Of a stretch of 64,000 nucleotides of DNA, positions 7,838 to 17,312 are shown one piece after another. This DNA is from CAVSJA01 sp963728145 (GTDB lineage: Bacteria; Bacteroidota; Bacteroidia; Chitinophagales; Chitinophagaceae), in contig CAVSJA010000002.1 of NCBI GenBank assembly GCA_963728145.1, positions 620,001 to 684,000 on the forward strand. Direction: 5' to 3'. The notes beneath the pieces are model-generated. The model was not told where the DNA came from. It searched no databases and saw nothing but the letters and a program-made list of their open reading frames with translations. The position numbers and the translations under genes were made by a program. Positions within the stretch are counted from its first letter, which is position 1, and each line of letters opens with the position of its first letter.

Positions 7838-8893
7838 GTGGATTCGATTATTTTGTACAATTATTTGGGCTCGCTGAACAAAAATATCAAAATCTTCATC
7901 AATTATGTCCTGGGTCCACTGGTCTTTTGCCTGTTGATCTATTCAATTTATCGCCAGATTCAGCGGCAGCCCGATTGGAAACAATCTCTCGAGCAAATAA
8001 AAAGAGCATTTGATTCTGCCGCTTTGGGAAAGTTATTAGCTGTATTTGGACTAATGTTCGTCAATTGGGGTATCGAGGCAAGGAAATGGCAGGTTGTCAT
8101 TCGCCATTTACAGCCGATAAGTTTCTTTCGTTCATTCAAGGCAACATTCAGCGGAACTACCCTAGCATTCTTTACTCCCAACCGGATGGGCGAATATGTG
8201 GGCAGGGTTTGGTTTATCGATCCCGGAAACCGGATAAAGGCAGTTTCGCTTACCATTGTGAGCAGCATGGGACAATTGCTGGTTACCCTGGTAATAGGGA
8301 TTGCAGGATTGATCTATATCAGGTCGATTGTGGCGGGCATAGGAGAGGATGAATCAGTTATATTCTGGATAAATGCGGTATTATACCCTTCCCTGGTGGG
8401 GGGGATTGTTTTAACATTACTTTATTTCAGGCTGGCCTGGCTGGTAAAATGGATTGAAAAGATCCCCCGCATCGATAAATACGTGAACCACATCAGAGTT
8501 TTAGATAATTTTAACGCAACTATCCTCCTCCGCATATTGTCATTAAGTTTAACCCGTTATCTCGTTTTTATCGCACAATATTATTTGCTTTTTCAGGTTT
8601 TTGATGTTCGATTAAGCGTTCAAGAGGTATTCTGGTCTATCAGTGTGGTGTTTCTGGTCTTGGCAATTGTACCGACTATAGCCTTGTTAACGGAGCTCGG
8701 TGTTCGGTGGAAAGTGAGTCTTGAACTGGTACAATTATTTAGCAATAATATGGTGGGGATACTAGCCACATCCCTTACGATTTGGATTATCAATTTAGTA
8801 ATCCCGGCATTGATCGGTAGTTTATTAATTTTGAATGTGAAGTTTTTCAGGAATAAAGAAAACAATCTAAAAAAAATCAAACCCCGGCTTTAG
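7838..8893 (+). CDS. Flippase-like membrane protein (LPG synthase TM domain family)
   Basis: The 351-residue product is an integral membrane protein with about eight hydrophobic segments. It matches the lysylphosphatidylglycerol synthase TM region / UPF0104 family, which includes putative lipid flippases without the aminoacyl-transferase domain. Conserved-looking features are FFRSFKATFSGTTLAFFTPNRMGEYV split over the first loop (FTPNRMGEYVGR, ~120) and a second repeat later. The start is uncertain: GTG at 7838 or CTG at 7874, which gives the more family-like NKNIKIFINYVLGP. No ATG exists near the 5' end. A signal or lipid-export role is only inference. The DUF3108 gene follows after 34 bp. 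Confidence 0.8.
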   Translation: MDSIILYNYLGSLNKNIKIFINYVLGPLVFCLLIYSIYRQIQRQPDWKQSLEQIKRAFDSAALGKLLAVFGLMFVNWGIEARKWQVVIRHLQPISFFRSFKATFSGTTLAFFTPNRMGEYVGRVWFIDPGNRIKAVSLTIVSSMGQLLVTLVIGIAGLIYIRSIVAGIGEDESVIFWINAVLYPSLVGGIVLTLLYFRLAWLVKWIEKIPRIDKYVNHIRVLDNFNATILLRILSLSLTRYLVFIAQYYLLFQVFDVRLSVQEVFWSISVVFLVLAIVPTIALLTELGVRWKVSLELVQLFSNNMVGILATSLTIWIINLVIPALIGSLLILNVKFFRNKENNLKKIKPRL

Positions 8894-8927
8894 GAAAGCA
8901 CCGGCAATTAATAGAAAGAATCCATAC

Positions 8928-9722
8928 ATGAAACTTTTGAGGTCCTTTTTACTTGCAACTTCTGCTTTTGGTTTCCCTTTTCAGACTGGCGAGGATGTCT
9001 CCTGCGCGATGAGAAATAATTCCTTCCAGGCAGGGGAGTCCGTAACCTATAAAGTATTCTATTCCCTCGTTGCGAATATTGGGGCCGGGGAAGTAACTTT
9101 TACCACCACGCTGGAAACACTAAATAACAAACCGGTGTATCATATGGTGGGCGATGGGAAAACGTATAGCTTCTACGATAAGATTTTTAAAGTGCGGGAT
9201 AAATATGAATCATATATTGACACCGCAACCCTTCAGCCGTACAAATTTGTGCGGAATGTGTACGAAGGGGGTTACAAAAAATACGAGAGCATTGCGTTTA
9301 ATAAAACTACCAACACCGCCGTAACGAATGACGGCGTTTACAAAACTCCTCCCTGCATCCAGGATGTTTTGAGCTCTATCTATTACGCCAGGAATATCGA
9401 ATTTGACAAATACAAGGCGGGAGATAAGATCCCTTTTTCAATCTTCCTCGATAACGAAGTATACGATCTTTATATCCGCTATCTCGGAAAAGAAACCATA
9501 AAAACAAAATACGGGAAATTTAAGGCCATCAAATTCAAACCGCTGTTGATCAAAGGAACATTGTTTGAAGGTGGAGAAAAAATGAATGTCTGGGTAACTG
9601 ATGATAAAAACCGTATTCCTGTTCGCATTGAAAGCCCGATAACAGTGGGTAGTGTTAAGGTTGATCTGATTGGACACCGTAACCTCAGGTATCCATTATC
9701 GTCATTGGTAAGTCTTCGTTGA
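8928..9722 (+). CDS. DUF3108 domain-containing protein
   Basis: A 264-residue protein with an N-terminal hydrophobic export segment (residues 2-18). The body matches the DUF3108 pattern: NNSFQAGESVTYKVFYSLV, GAGEVTFTT, then VWVTDDKNRIPVRIESPI near the C-terminus. DUF3108 proteins are predicted periplasmic beta proteins of unknown function in Bacteroidota and Proteobacteria. Its stop abuts the stop of the convergent MBL gene (9722/9723) with no spacer, so any terminator would have to lie inside the neighbouring coding region. Confidence 0.85.
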   Translation: MKLLRSFLLATSAFGFPFQTGEDVSCAMRNNSFQAGESVTYKVFYSLVANIGAGEVTFTTTLETLNNKPVYHMVGDGKTYSFYDKIFKVRDKYESYIDTATLQPYKFVRNVYEGGYKKYESIAFNKTTNTAVTNDGVYKTPPCIQDVLSSIYYARNIEFDKYKAGDKIPFSIFLDNEVYDLYIRYLGKETIKTKYGKFKAIKFKPLLIKGTLFEGGEKMNVWVTDDKNRIPVRIESPITVGSVKVDLIGHRNLRYPLSSLVSLR

Positions 9723-10571
9723 TCAGAGCTCCGATATTTTAAACAAATCCTTTTGTCTTACCCCTTTTTCTGTATGCTGAAGCGAACAACATTCATTATT
9801 CCGATCGTGTTCAAAAAATAACACGTAATCTTTTTCCACAGCTTCTTTTAAGAAAGATTTTTTTTCCTGCAATGTTGTAAGGGGGAACATATCGTAGGCC
9901 ATCACGTAGGGAAGGGGTAGATGTGCAAGAGATGGCATCAGGTCGGCCATGTACACCAATGTTTTTCCATTGTAATTTATTTGAGGGAGCATCATTGCGT
10001 CGGTATGGCCATTTGCCATTCTAACCTGGATATTCTCTATAAAGGGAACAATTGTTGAGCCTGATGGAGTTGAAATGAATTTCAACTGACCGCTTTCCTG
10101 TATTGGAAAGATATTTTCTTTAAGAAAGGAAGCTTTTTCGCGGTCATTGGGTTCTGTCGCCCATTTCCAATGCCTTTCATTACTCCAATAAGTGGCGTTC
10201 TTAAATGCAGGAATCAGCTTATCTCCTTCTTTGTCGATACTCCCGCCGCAATGATCGAAGTGCAAATGAGTGAGAAAAACATCAGTGACCTCATTTTTGC
10301 TAAATCCAGCTTTTTTAAGCGATTTATCAAGAGAGTCGTCGCCGTGCAGGTAATAGTGGCTGAAGAATTTAGCTTCCTGTTTATTTCCAATTCCATTATC
10401 TACAAGTATTAACCTGTCGCCATCTTCAATCAATAAGCATCGAAGCGCCCAGGAGCATAGGTTATTGTCATCAGCGGGATTGAGTTTGTTCCAGATCGAT
10501 TTGGGTACAACTCCGAACATGGCGCCTCCATCCAATTTGAAAAAGCCCGTGTCAATGGAATATAGTCTCAT
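9723..10571 (-). CDS. MBL fold metallo-hydrolase
   Basis: The 282-residue protein has the metallo-beta-lactamase metal motif THLHFDHCG (H102, H104, D106, H107) after LILVDNGIG, and later metal-ligand candidates NGHTDAM and FEHD. The arrangement resembles the lactonase/AHL-acylhydrolase-like branch of MBL hydrolases, but the substrate is unknown. There is no signal peptide. It lies 3 nt after the UMF1-type transporter gene on the same strand and closes the envelope cluster. Confidence 0.85.
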   Translation of the reverse strand: MRLYSIDTGFFKLDGGAMFGVVPKSIWNKLNPADDNNLCSWALRCLLIEDGDRLILVDNGIGNKQEAKFFSHYYLHGDDSLDKSLKKAGFSKNEVTDVFLTHLHFDHCGGSIDKEGDKLIPAFKNATYWSNERHWKWATEPNDREKASFLKENIFPIQESGQLKFISTPSGSTIVPFIENIQVRMANGHTDAMMLPQINYNGKTLVYMADLMPSLAHLPLPYVMAYDMFPLTTLQEKKSFLKEAVEKDYVLFFEHDRNNECCSLQHTEKGVRQKDLFKISEL

Positions 10572-10574
10572 GAG

Positions 10575-11857
10575 TTAAGATAAAGCCGGTTTTCTTTGCT
10601 TTGCCGAAGTTAATAACAACCAAATAAGTCCGAGTACGAAGAATATGATCAATGCCAAAATCGAATTTCTCATATTCCCTGTTATCCCTTCGATAAATCC
10701 AAACGCAAACAAGCCGATTACGATTGCCAGTTTTTCCGTGACATCATAAAAACTGAAGAAAGAGGTTGTGTCCTTTGTTTCGGGCATTAGTTTGGAATAA
10801 GTCGAACGGCTTAGAGATTGTATACCACCCATCACCAATCCAACCAATGCTGCAAGAATATAAAAATGAATTTCTGTTGTGATAAAATATCCGGTAATAC
10901 AAACTCCAACCCACAATACGACGGTAAAGATGAGCACGCGAATATTGCCATGTTTTTCTGAAAGCCTAGACATCATAATTGCTCCAATGATCGCCACCAA
11001 TTGAATGATCACAGCTGTTATGATTAACCGGTCATCAGGTAGTTTGAGAATTTTAATCCCAAAGTCAATTGCAACGAGCATTACCGTTTGTACTCCCATG
11101 CTATAAAAGAAGAAAGCAGTTAGAAAACGTTTCAGCACTGGCATTTGAATGAGTTGGTTCCAAACCAGCTTCAATTCGTGAAATCCATTCACCAGCACGT
11201 GCTTCTTTAGTTTACGTTCCGATTTTTGACTAATAGGAAGTACATTAAAAGGTATCTGCGCAAAACCAATCCACCATAGACCGACAAGAAGGAAAGTTAT
11301 TTTAAGCGCCAGGCCTTGATCATCCATAAGCATTACTAGCGCAAATCCTACCATTTGCATTAGCACGCTTCCAATATACCCGAATGTATATCCCTTTGCG
11401 CTGATACGGTCCCGATCTGCTTCAGCGGCAATATCGGGCAGATAGGAATTGTAAAAAACCTGCGAACCATAAAAGCCAATTCCCGCAAACATGAAACACA
11501 TCAATCCCAATGTCACATTGTTTTTATCAAATAAGAACATCAGCGAACATGCCGCAGCACCCATATAACAAAAGAAGCGCATGAAGTTCTTCTTATTACC
11601 CTTGTAGTCCGCGATGGAAGATAAGATGGGAGAGAAAATTGCGATTAAAAGAAATCCGAATGCGAGTACATAATTCTTCAATTCGGTATTGACAAAATTT
11701 CTTCCCAGGAATGGAACGCCATTTGGAAAATTTTCGGTTGAAGTAACAGCAGCATAATAAGCCGGAAAGAAAGTGGTTGTAATAACCAGGTTGTAAACGG
11801 AATTGGCCCAATCGTACATGGCCCATCCGGTAACAACTTTTTTGGGGCAGTTTGCAT
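10575..11857 (-). CDS. UMF1-type MFS transporter, 5' frame break
   Basis: The product is a 12-TM major facilitator of the UMF1/Atg22-like family, recognised by the N-terminal signature WAMYDWANSVYNLVI and a central loop before TM7. The frame from the first in-frame ATG (11819) would begin at MYDWANS and lose conserved residues. No start codon exists between it and the upstream stop. An ATG at 11857 reads MQTAPKK and would join the frame if one A were added to the A6 run (11838-11843 on this strand), giving MQTAPKKVVTGWAMYDWANS. I therefore place the start at 11857 with a one-base deletion, probably a sequencing error. Substrate unknown. Confidence 0.8.
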
Positions 11858-11917
11858 GGTTTGGGAGCTTTACTAATCAGTGATTGTTGAAAATACAAAG
11901 AATTCTTCAGGCTTTGT

Positions 11918-12730
11918 TTATTTACCGATATACCCTGTAAAGATCAGGATGAACAAGATTATTCCTGCAATGATCCTGTACCATCCGAATAACTTAAAAC
12001 CATGTTTCTGTAAAAATGAAATAAAGAATTTTATCGCGAGTACGGCAACGACGAAGGCTACGAGATTTCCTACAAGGAGCAATTGAACATGATCCGACGT
12101 AAACGATTTATATCCTTTTAGCAATTTGTATCCTGTAGCGGCACACATCGTTGGAACGGCGAGGTAGAAAGAGAATTCTGCAGCAAGTTTCCTGGTGAGT
12201 TTTTGCTGCATGCCACCAATAATTGATGCAGCGCTTCGGCTTACTCCGGGGATCATTGCAAGACATTGCCAGATACCGATGATGAATGCTTTTTTATTAC
12301 TGATTTCCTCCTCGGCTTTTAATACCCGGGAATTCACTTCGACTTCTAATGCGGGATTAAATAATTTGTCAATAAACAATAAAACGATACCGCCCAATAG
12401 CATCGTTATTGCAACTGTTGTCGGACTTTCGAGTAAGGAATCAATCTTATCAGAAAAAAGTAAACCCAGGCCAATTGCTGGTAATACTGCGATTATGAGT
12501 TTGAGATAAAACTGCCAACGTTTGAAGTCAAAGAATTTCTTCCAATACAATACGACTACTGCAAGAATAGCACCCAATTGAATTGCAACAGTAAAAAGTT
12601 TGGTGAATTCATCCTGGGTTGAAACTCCAATCAATTCCTCTGTTATTATCATGTGTCCTGTTGAAGAGATCGGCAGGTATTCGGTTATTCCTTCAACGAT
12701 CGCTATGATAATGGCCTGGAATAAACTCAT
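11918..12730 (-). CDS. uppP: Undecaprenyl-diphosphatase
   Basis: UppP/BacA dephosphorylates undecaprenyl pyrophosphate at the membrane so that the carrier lipid can be reused for peptidoglycan and O-antigen synthesis. The 270-residue protein shows both signature motifs, EGITEYLPISSTGH (13-26) and PGVSRSAASI (~160-169), and about eight membrane segments. It follows DUF3098 and ftsX on the same strand, an order repeatedly seen in Bacteroidota, and likely shares their transcript. Confidence 0.95.
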   Translation of the reverse strand: MSLFQAIIIAIVEGITEYLPISSTGHMIITEELIGVSTQDEFTKLFTVAIQLGAILAVVVLYWKKFFDFKRWQFYLKLIIAVLPAIGLGLLFSDKIDSLLESPTTVAITMLLGGIVLLFIDKLFNPALEVEVNSRVLKAEEEISNKKAFIIGIWQCLAMIPGVSRSAASIIGGMQQKLTRKLAAEFSFYLAVPTMCAATGYKLLKGYKSFTSDHVQLLLVGNLVAFVVAVLAIKFFISFLQKHGFKLFGWYRIIAGIILFILIFTGYIGK

Positions 12731-12776
12731 GCAGTAATTAAAATTGGAAGAATGGTTTTTCTATCGGATTTGCAGA

Positions 12777-13028
12777 TTAGCTTTTTGGTTTTCTGAAGAT
12801 GGCGAAGATCTCCATTCCTAGCCCAATCAAAATAAGTATTGGCGCTACGGTGATTCTCATGGTACTGTAGACCTCTTCTTTTTTGAAGACATTAGGGTCG
12901 TCGCTTTTTCCGCCGGCCATAAGTATAAACCCTAATGCCACGACGGCAATACCCCCGATCATCCACATATAATTTTCTCTTCCAAAGAGTTTGTTCGGGG
13001 TTGTGTTAGCCTGTTTTTTTTCCGCCAT
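12777..13028 (-). CDS. DUF3098 small membrane protein
   Basis: This 83-residue protein has two hydrophobic helices (~19-40 and ~58-76) with MWMIGGIAVVALGFILMAGG in the first and a short charged tail. It fits the DUF3098 family of Bacteroidota, typically encoded between ftsX and uppP, as here. Both neighbours act in envelope biogenesis, so a role in cell division or wall recycling is plausible but unproven. Confidence 0.88.
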   Translation of the reverse strand: MAEKKQANTTPNKLFGRENYMWMIGGIAVVALGFILMAGGKSDDPNVFKKEEVYSTMRITVAPILILIGLGMEIFAIFRKPKS

Positions 13029-13063
13029 GCGTTTTAATTGAGGGCTGCAATATACAAAAGGAA

Positions 13064-14020
13064 TTAATAAAGGTCGTCCAGCTTCATTTTAAGGTATTTG
13101 ACCACACTGCGATGAGTGCTGAACATACTGATCCCTATGCCAAGTATGATTAATACCAGGAAGATCAGGACGAGTTTACTGTTATCGCGTAAGTCGGGCA
13201 AGTAAGGGATCATGCTTTCAAAAAACAGGATTACGGCATAGATTAGGATTATTGCTATCAGCGCAGCGATCGCTCCATTGATAATGGCTCGAAGATTCAT
13301 TGGTCTTGCTATAAAGCTTCTCGTAGCGCCAACCATTTGCATAGTCTTAATCAAAAACCTGTTACTGTACATCGCCAACTTTATAGTATTATCGATCAGG
13401 ATTATCGACATCAATGAAAATATTGAGGCGAGGATGATCAATCCAACCAGGATCCATTTCATTACTGGTCCCATTTTCTCGACCAGGGCTGCCGGATATT
13501 GTACCGATTCCACAGTCATAGATTGTTGTTCCAGATCGGCTTTTATTTGAGCCAGCGTATCCTTGTGTACATAATTACTCTTAAGGTTGAAATCGATCGA
13601 TTCCGGAAGCGGGTTTTCCGTTACCAATGCGTCAAAATCCGACTTCTCCGTGCCAAGCCATTTTTCTTTCGCTTTCTCTTTGTCTATATATTCAATCTTA
13701 TTCGCGTAGGGTCGCGTGGAGATATAACCCATCATTGCGTCAATATCGGGTTTGGTAGCAGTTTTCCTAAGATAAACCTGGACCTGAACTTCTTCCTTTA
13801 ACTGTTTAAGATATTGATTAGCATTAAGGAATAACCAGCCGAAGATCCCAACAAAGAAGAGCACTATGCTGACGCCAAGGATGGCCATAAAGTAGGATGG
13901 TTTTGATCGTTTAGCCGAAGCTTTACCGATTTGAGACATGGGTGGTAGATTTTTCGGGTTAGATTGAACCGGCGCAAAAATAGCAGATTTAGAGCGGTAA
14001 TCCGTATTTTTGTTCTCCAT
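13064..14020 (-). CDS. ftsX: Cell division protein FtsX (permease-like)
   Basis: FtsX is the membrane partner of FtsE and activates septal peptidoglycan hydrolases from the periplasmic side. The 318-residue protein has a cytoplasmic N-terminus of ~40 residues, TM1 (~44-66), a periplasmic domain with QVQVYLRKTATKPDID and AKEKWLG, and a FtsX-type C-terminal domain with three TMs. SNRFLIKTMQMVGATRSFI is the typical cytoplasmic loop. No ftsE lies in the window. It is the first gene of the minus-strand cluster. Confidence 0.92.
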   Translation of the reverse strand: MENKNTDYRSKSAIFAPVQSNPKNLPPMSQIGKASAKRSKPSYFMAILGVSIVLFFVGIFGWLFLNANQYLKQLKEEVQVQVYLRKTATKPDIDAMMGYISTRPYANKIEYIDKEKAKEKWLGTEKSDFDALVTENPLPESIDFNLKSNYVHKDTLAQIKADLEQQSMTVESVQYPAALVEKMGPVMKWILVGLIILASIFSLMSIILIDNTIKLAMYSNRFLIKTMQMVGATRSFIARPMNLRAIINGAIAALIAIILIYAVILFFESMIPYLPDLRDNSKLVLIFLVLIILGIGISMFSTHRSVVKYLKMKLDDLY

Positions 14021-14065
14021 CTAACGATTGTAATCGGCTGATATTTTGGTAATTGCCGGAAAATG

Positions 14066-14170
14066 TTAGAGAGCGAAAGTTTTTATCGCTTCTTTCACAT
14101 TTAACTGGCGCATCAGCTTTTTAATCGGCCCCACCTGGCTGAAACGATCCCTTTCCTTGATGAGTTTCTA
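14066..14170 (-). pseudogene. Possible remnant of a gene 3' end
   Basis: In the 231-bp gap between ftsX and leuS, the minus strand holds 33 codons ending in a TAA, including KERDRFSQVGPIKKLMRQLN, which looks protein-like. The frame continues upstream only through a TAG. No start codon or family is recognisable. It may be a decayed gene tail or chance. Confidence 0.2.
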
Positions 14171-14251
14171 TTTGAACCTGGATCCGTAAAGATTCCGGAT
14201 TTGGAAGAAAAGTATAATTGAAGGGATGGTTTATAAAATGATTTAAACGAA

Positions 14252-17044
14252 ATGGAATATAATTTCTCGGCGATAGAAAAAAAGTGGCAGGAATACTGGA
14301 AGGATAATCATACTTATAAGGTTAACAATGATTCTTCCAAACCTAAGTATTATGTGCTGGATATGTTTCCCTATCCAAGTGGCGCAGGATTGCATGTAGG
14401 ACATCCGCTTGGTTATATTGCCAGCGATATCTATTCAAGATATAAGCGGCTAAAGGGGTTCAATGTATTGCATCCGATGGGTTATGATGCGTTTGGTTTG
14501 CCTGCCGAACAATATGCAATTGACCATGGCATTCATCCTGCAATTTCAACAGAAGATAATATCAATACATTCAGAGCTCAATTAGATAATATTGGATTCA
14601 GTTTCGATTGGAGCCGCGAAGTACGCACCTGTGATCCGAAATATTATAAATGGACCCAATGGATCTTTCTTCAAATATTCGATAGCTGGTTCAACCGAAA
14701 AAAATCCAAAGCTGAACGAATTTCAGAATTGATAAAAATACTTGAGAAAGACGGGAATGCCAGCCACGAGTTTCCCAATTTGAAATTTGAATGGGCTTCT
14801 GGGAAACGAAACTTCTCAGCTGCAGATTGGAAAGGATTCGATGAAACAACGAAGCAGGAAATACTAATGCAGTACAGGTTGGCTTATCTCGCTTATACTG
14901 ATGTTAACTGGTGCGAAGCTTTAGGAACAGTGCTGGCAAATGACGAAGTTGTGAATGGGGTTAGTGAAAGAGGAGGATTTCCGGTTGTAAAAAGAAAGAT
15001 GAGGCAATGGAGTCTTCGTATCACCGAATATGCGGAGCGATTACTCGACGGACTGAATGAAATTGATTTCAGCGATTCTTTAAAAGAGATCCAACGTAAC
15101 TGGATTGGAAAGAGTAATGGCGCTGAAATCGATTTTCCTATTAAGAGTGAAAAGAATAGTGTTAAGTCTTTAAAGGTATTTACCACGCGCCCTGATACGA
15201 TTTTTGGTGTCGACTTCATGGTGGTCGCGCCGGAGCACGAGATCGTAAAAGAAATTACTTCCGAAGCACAACAAAAATCAATAGACGAATACTTACAATA
15301 CGTCCAAAGCCGGTCGGATGTGGAACGGATGGCTGAAGTGAAAAAGATAACCGGATGTTTTACCGGGTCATATGCTATAAATCCTTTGAATGGGAGAGAG
15401 ATTCCTATTTGGGTTTCAGAATACGTTTTAGTTGGTTATGGAACAGGCGCCATTATGGGCGTGCCATGTGGTGATGAGCGTGATCACAAGTTCGCAAAGC
15501 ACTTTAATATTCCTATTACAAATATTATAGGTAAACATTATAATGGTGAAGAAGCTAATCCTACCAAGGATGCCATTTTAGAGAATTCGGATTTTATTAA
15601 TGGTATGTTGATGAGCGATGCGATCGAAGTAGTGATAAAGAAAGTTGAAGAAACTGGAATTGGCAAAAGACAGATTAACTATAAAATGCGCGATGCGGGC
15701 TGGAGCCGCCAGCGTTATTGGGGAGAACCATTTCCTGTAGTTTTCCGGGATGAGATGCCATATGCATTGGATGTAAAAGATCTTCCTCTTGAATTACCTC
15801 ATTCAGATGATTTCAAGTCTGCAGGTACCGGTGAAGGCCCATTGGCAAATGTCAAAGAATGGGTTCACCTCAATGACCATGAAAAGCGGGATACAAACAC
15901 AATGCCTACCCATGCCGGTGCGGCCTGGTATTTTCTTCGTTATACGGATCCTCATAATGACAAAGAATTTGCTGATCGGAAGGCCCTGGATTATTGGGGA
16001 CAAGTAGATGTATATATAGGTGGATCAGAACACGCAGTTGCTCACTTGTTGTACGCGAGGTTATGGGTTAAGGTCTTGCATGATCTTGGATACCTGAATT
16101 TCGATGAGCCTTTTAAGAAATTGATCAATCAGGGAAAGATTGGTGGAGACTCCAGATTGGTCTATCGTATCCATGGCACGAATAAATTTGTTTCAGCGGG
16201 ATTAAAAGATCAATACGAGACTGATGAATTGCACGCGGATGTCTCGTTGGTCAATGGAATTGAACTTGACATAAATGCTTTCAAAAATTGGAAGCCAGAT
16301 TTTGAAAATGCAGCGTTTATCCTTGAGAATGGCAAATATTTATGCGGAACGAGATTGGAAAAGATGAGCAAACGCTATTTTAATGTGGTAAATCCAAATG
16401 AAGTTGTGAGCAGGTACGGAGCAGACACATTCCGCATGTATGAAATGTTTCTTGGTCCCCTTGAAGCTTCCAAGCCATGGGATACAAAAGGAATAGAAGG
16501 TGTACACCGCTTCATCAGGAAATTGTGGCGCTTGTTCTATGATGAAATAAAAGGCAAGGTTTGGAATGAAGAAAAGGCTACGGAAGCTGAGTTGAAAGTT
16601 CTTCACAAGACGATTAAAAAAATCGAAGAGGATTCGGACCGCTTTAGCTTCAATACTGCAGTGAGCGCGTTTATGATTGCGGTTAATGATTTAAGTGATC
16701 TGAATTGTCATAAACGTGAGGTCCTTGAGCCGTTAATAATTCTATTGGCGCCATATGCACCGCATGTAAGCGAGGAACTATGGCATTTGGTGGGAAATAA
16801 GACTACGGTGCTGGATGCTGCATTTCCAAAATTTGAGTCGAAGTATATTGTGGAATCTTCGAAGACTTACCCGATTGCTATCAATGGTAAGACCCGTACG
16901 GTAATAAATATTGCTCTTGATGCTTCCCAGCAGCAGGTGGAGGATATTATTTTGGCAGATGATACGGTTCAGAAATGGTTGGAGGGCAAACCGCCTAAGA
17001 AAGTGATCTACGTAAAAAACAAGATGATCAATGTCGTCGTCTGA
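14252..17044 (+). CDS. leuS: Leucine--tRNA ligase
   Basis: LeuRS charges tRNA-Leu; a tRNA-Leu(UAG) gene is at 55.1 kb. The 930-residue enzyme has the HIGH motif as HVGH (48-51) within PYPSGAGLHVGHPLGY, the inserted CP1 editing domain with TTRPDTIFGV and GTGAIMGVPCGDERDH, and the class I KMSKS loop as KMSKR (704-708). The C-terminal anticodon-binding domain ends at VKNKMINVVV. Length is typical of Bacteroidota LeuRS. The TGA stop overlaps the first of four palindromic repeats belonging to the downstream transposase locus. Confidence 0.97.
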   Translation: MEYNFSAIEKKWQEYWKDNHTYKVNNDSSKPKYYVLDMFPYPSGAGLHVGHPLGYIASDIYSRYKRLKGFNVLHPMGYDAFGLPAEQYAIDHGIHPAISTEDNINTFRAQLDNIGFSFDWSREVRTCDPKYYKWTQWIFLQIFDSWFNRKKSKAERISELIKILEKDGNASHEFPNLKFEWASGKRNFSAADWKGFDETTKQEILMQYRLAYLAYTDVNWCEALGTVLANDEVVNGVSERGGFPVVKRKMRQWSLRITEYAERLLDGLNEIDFSDSLKEIQRNWIGKSNGAEIDFPIKSEKNSVKSLKVFTTRPDTIFGVDFMVVAPEHEIVKEITSEAQQKSIDEYLQYVQSRSDVERMAEVKKITGCFTGSYAINPLNGREIPIWVSEYVLVGYGTGAIMGVPCGDERDHKFAKHFNIPITNIIGKHYNGEEANPTKDAILENSDFINGMLMSDAIEVVIKKVEETGIGKRQINYKMRDAGWSRQRYWGEPFPVVFRDEMPYALDVKDLPLELPHSDDFKSAGTGEGPLANVKEWVHLNDHEKRDTNTMPTHAGAAWYFLRYTDPHNDKEFADRKALDYWGQVDVYIGGSEHAVAHLLYARLWVKVLHDLGYLNFDEPFKKLINQGKIGGDSRLVYRIHGTNKFVSAGLKDQYETDELHADVSLVNGIELDINAFKNWKPDFENAAFILENGKYLCGTRLEKMSKRYFNVVNPNEVVSRYGADTFRMYEMFLGPLEASKPWDTKGIEGVHRFIRKLWRLFYDEIKGKVWNEEKATEAELKVLHKTIKKIEEDSDRFSFNTAVSAFMIAVNDLSDLNCHKREVLEPLIILLAPYAPHVSEELWHLVGNKTTVLDAAFPKFESKYIVESSKTYPIAINGKTRTVINIALDASQQQVEDIILADDTVQKWLEGKPPKKVIYVKNKMINVVV

Positions 17045-17205
17045 CAAGGGTGGCTCACTCTTGTTCAGGTTTGCTATCAACAAGGGTGACTCACCTTTCT
17101 CGGGAACCCCTATGCGTAGGTTGCCCGCTTCCTTTTCAAGTCCCCAACGACAAAGGTGAGTCACCTTTGTTCAGTCTTGTCAAAAGAAGGGTGAGTCACC
17201 TTTGT
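17044..17205. repeat. Four REP-like 21-bp palindromes upstream of RAYT gene
   Basis: Copies lie at 17044-17064, 17080-17100, 17150-17170 and 17185-17205. The third is a perfect palindrome: ACAAAGGTGA, one central base, TCACCTTTGT. The others differ at 2-4 positions. They form two pairs with 14-15 nt spacers that both begin TCAG, so a ~57-bp unit appears duplicated 106 bp apart. The central base is C in copies 1-2 and G in copies 3-4. This is the layout of REP/BIME elements paired with a tyrosine transposase. Confidence 0.88.
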
Positions 17206-17312
17206 CATGAGGTTTTCACCATCTGAGCGTGAGGTTTTTCTTTCGGTAAAACGTTTTTTCCTCATTTTTTCCTTCGTCCGGCATCGCAACTTTGTCTTCG
17301 CAATTAGTATCC

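Noticed and set aside
17044..17205. Repeats resembling a CRISPR array
   Set aside because: Only four copies, each a palindrome, spacers of 15, 49 and 14 nt, and no cas genes; a RAYT gene follows.
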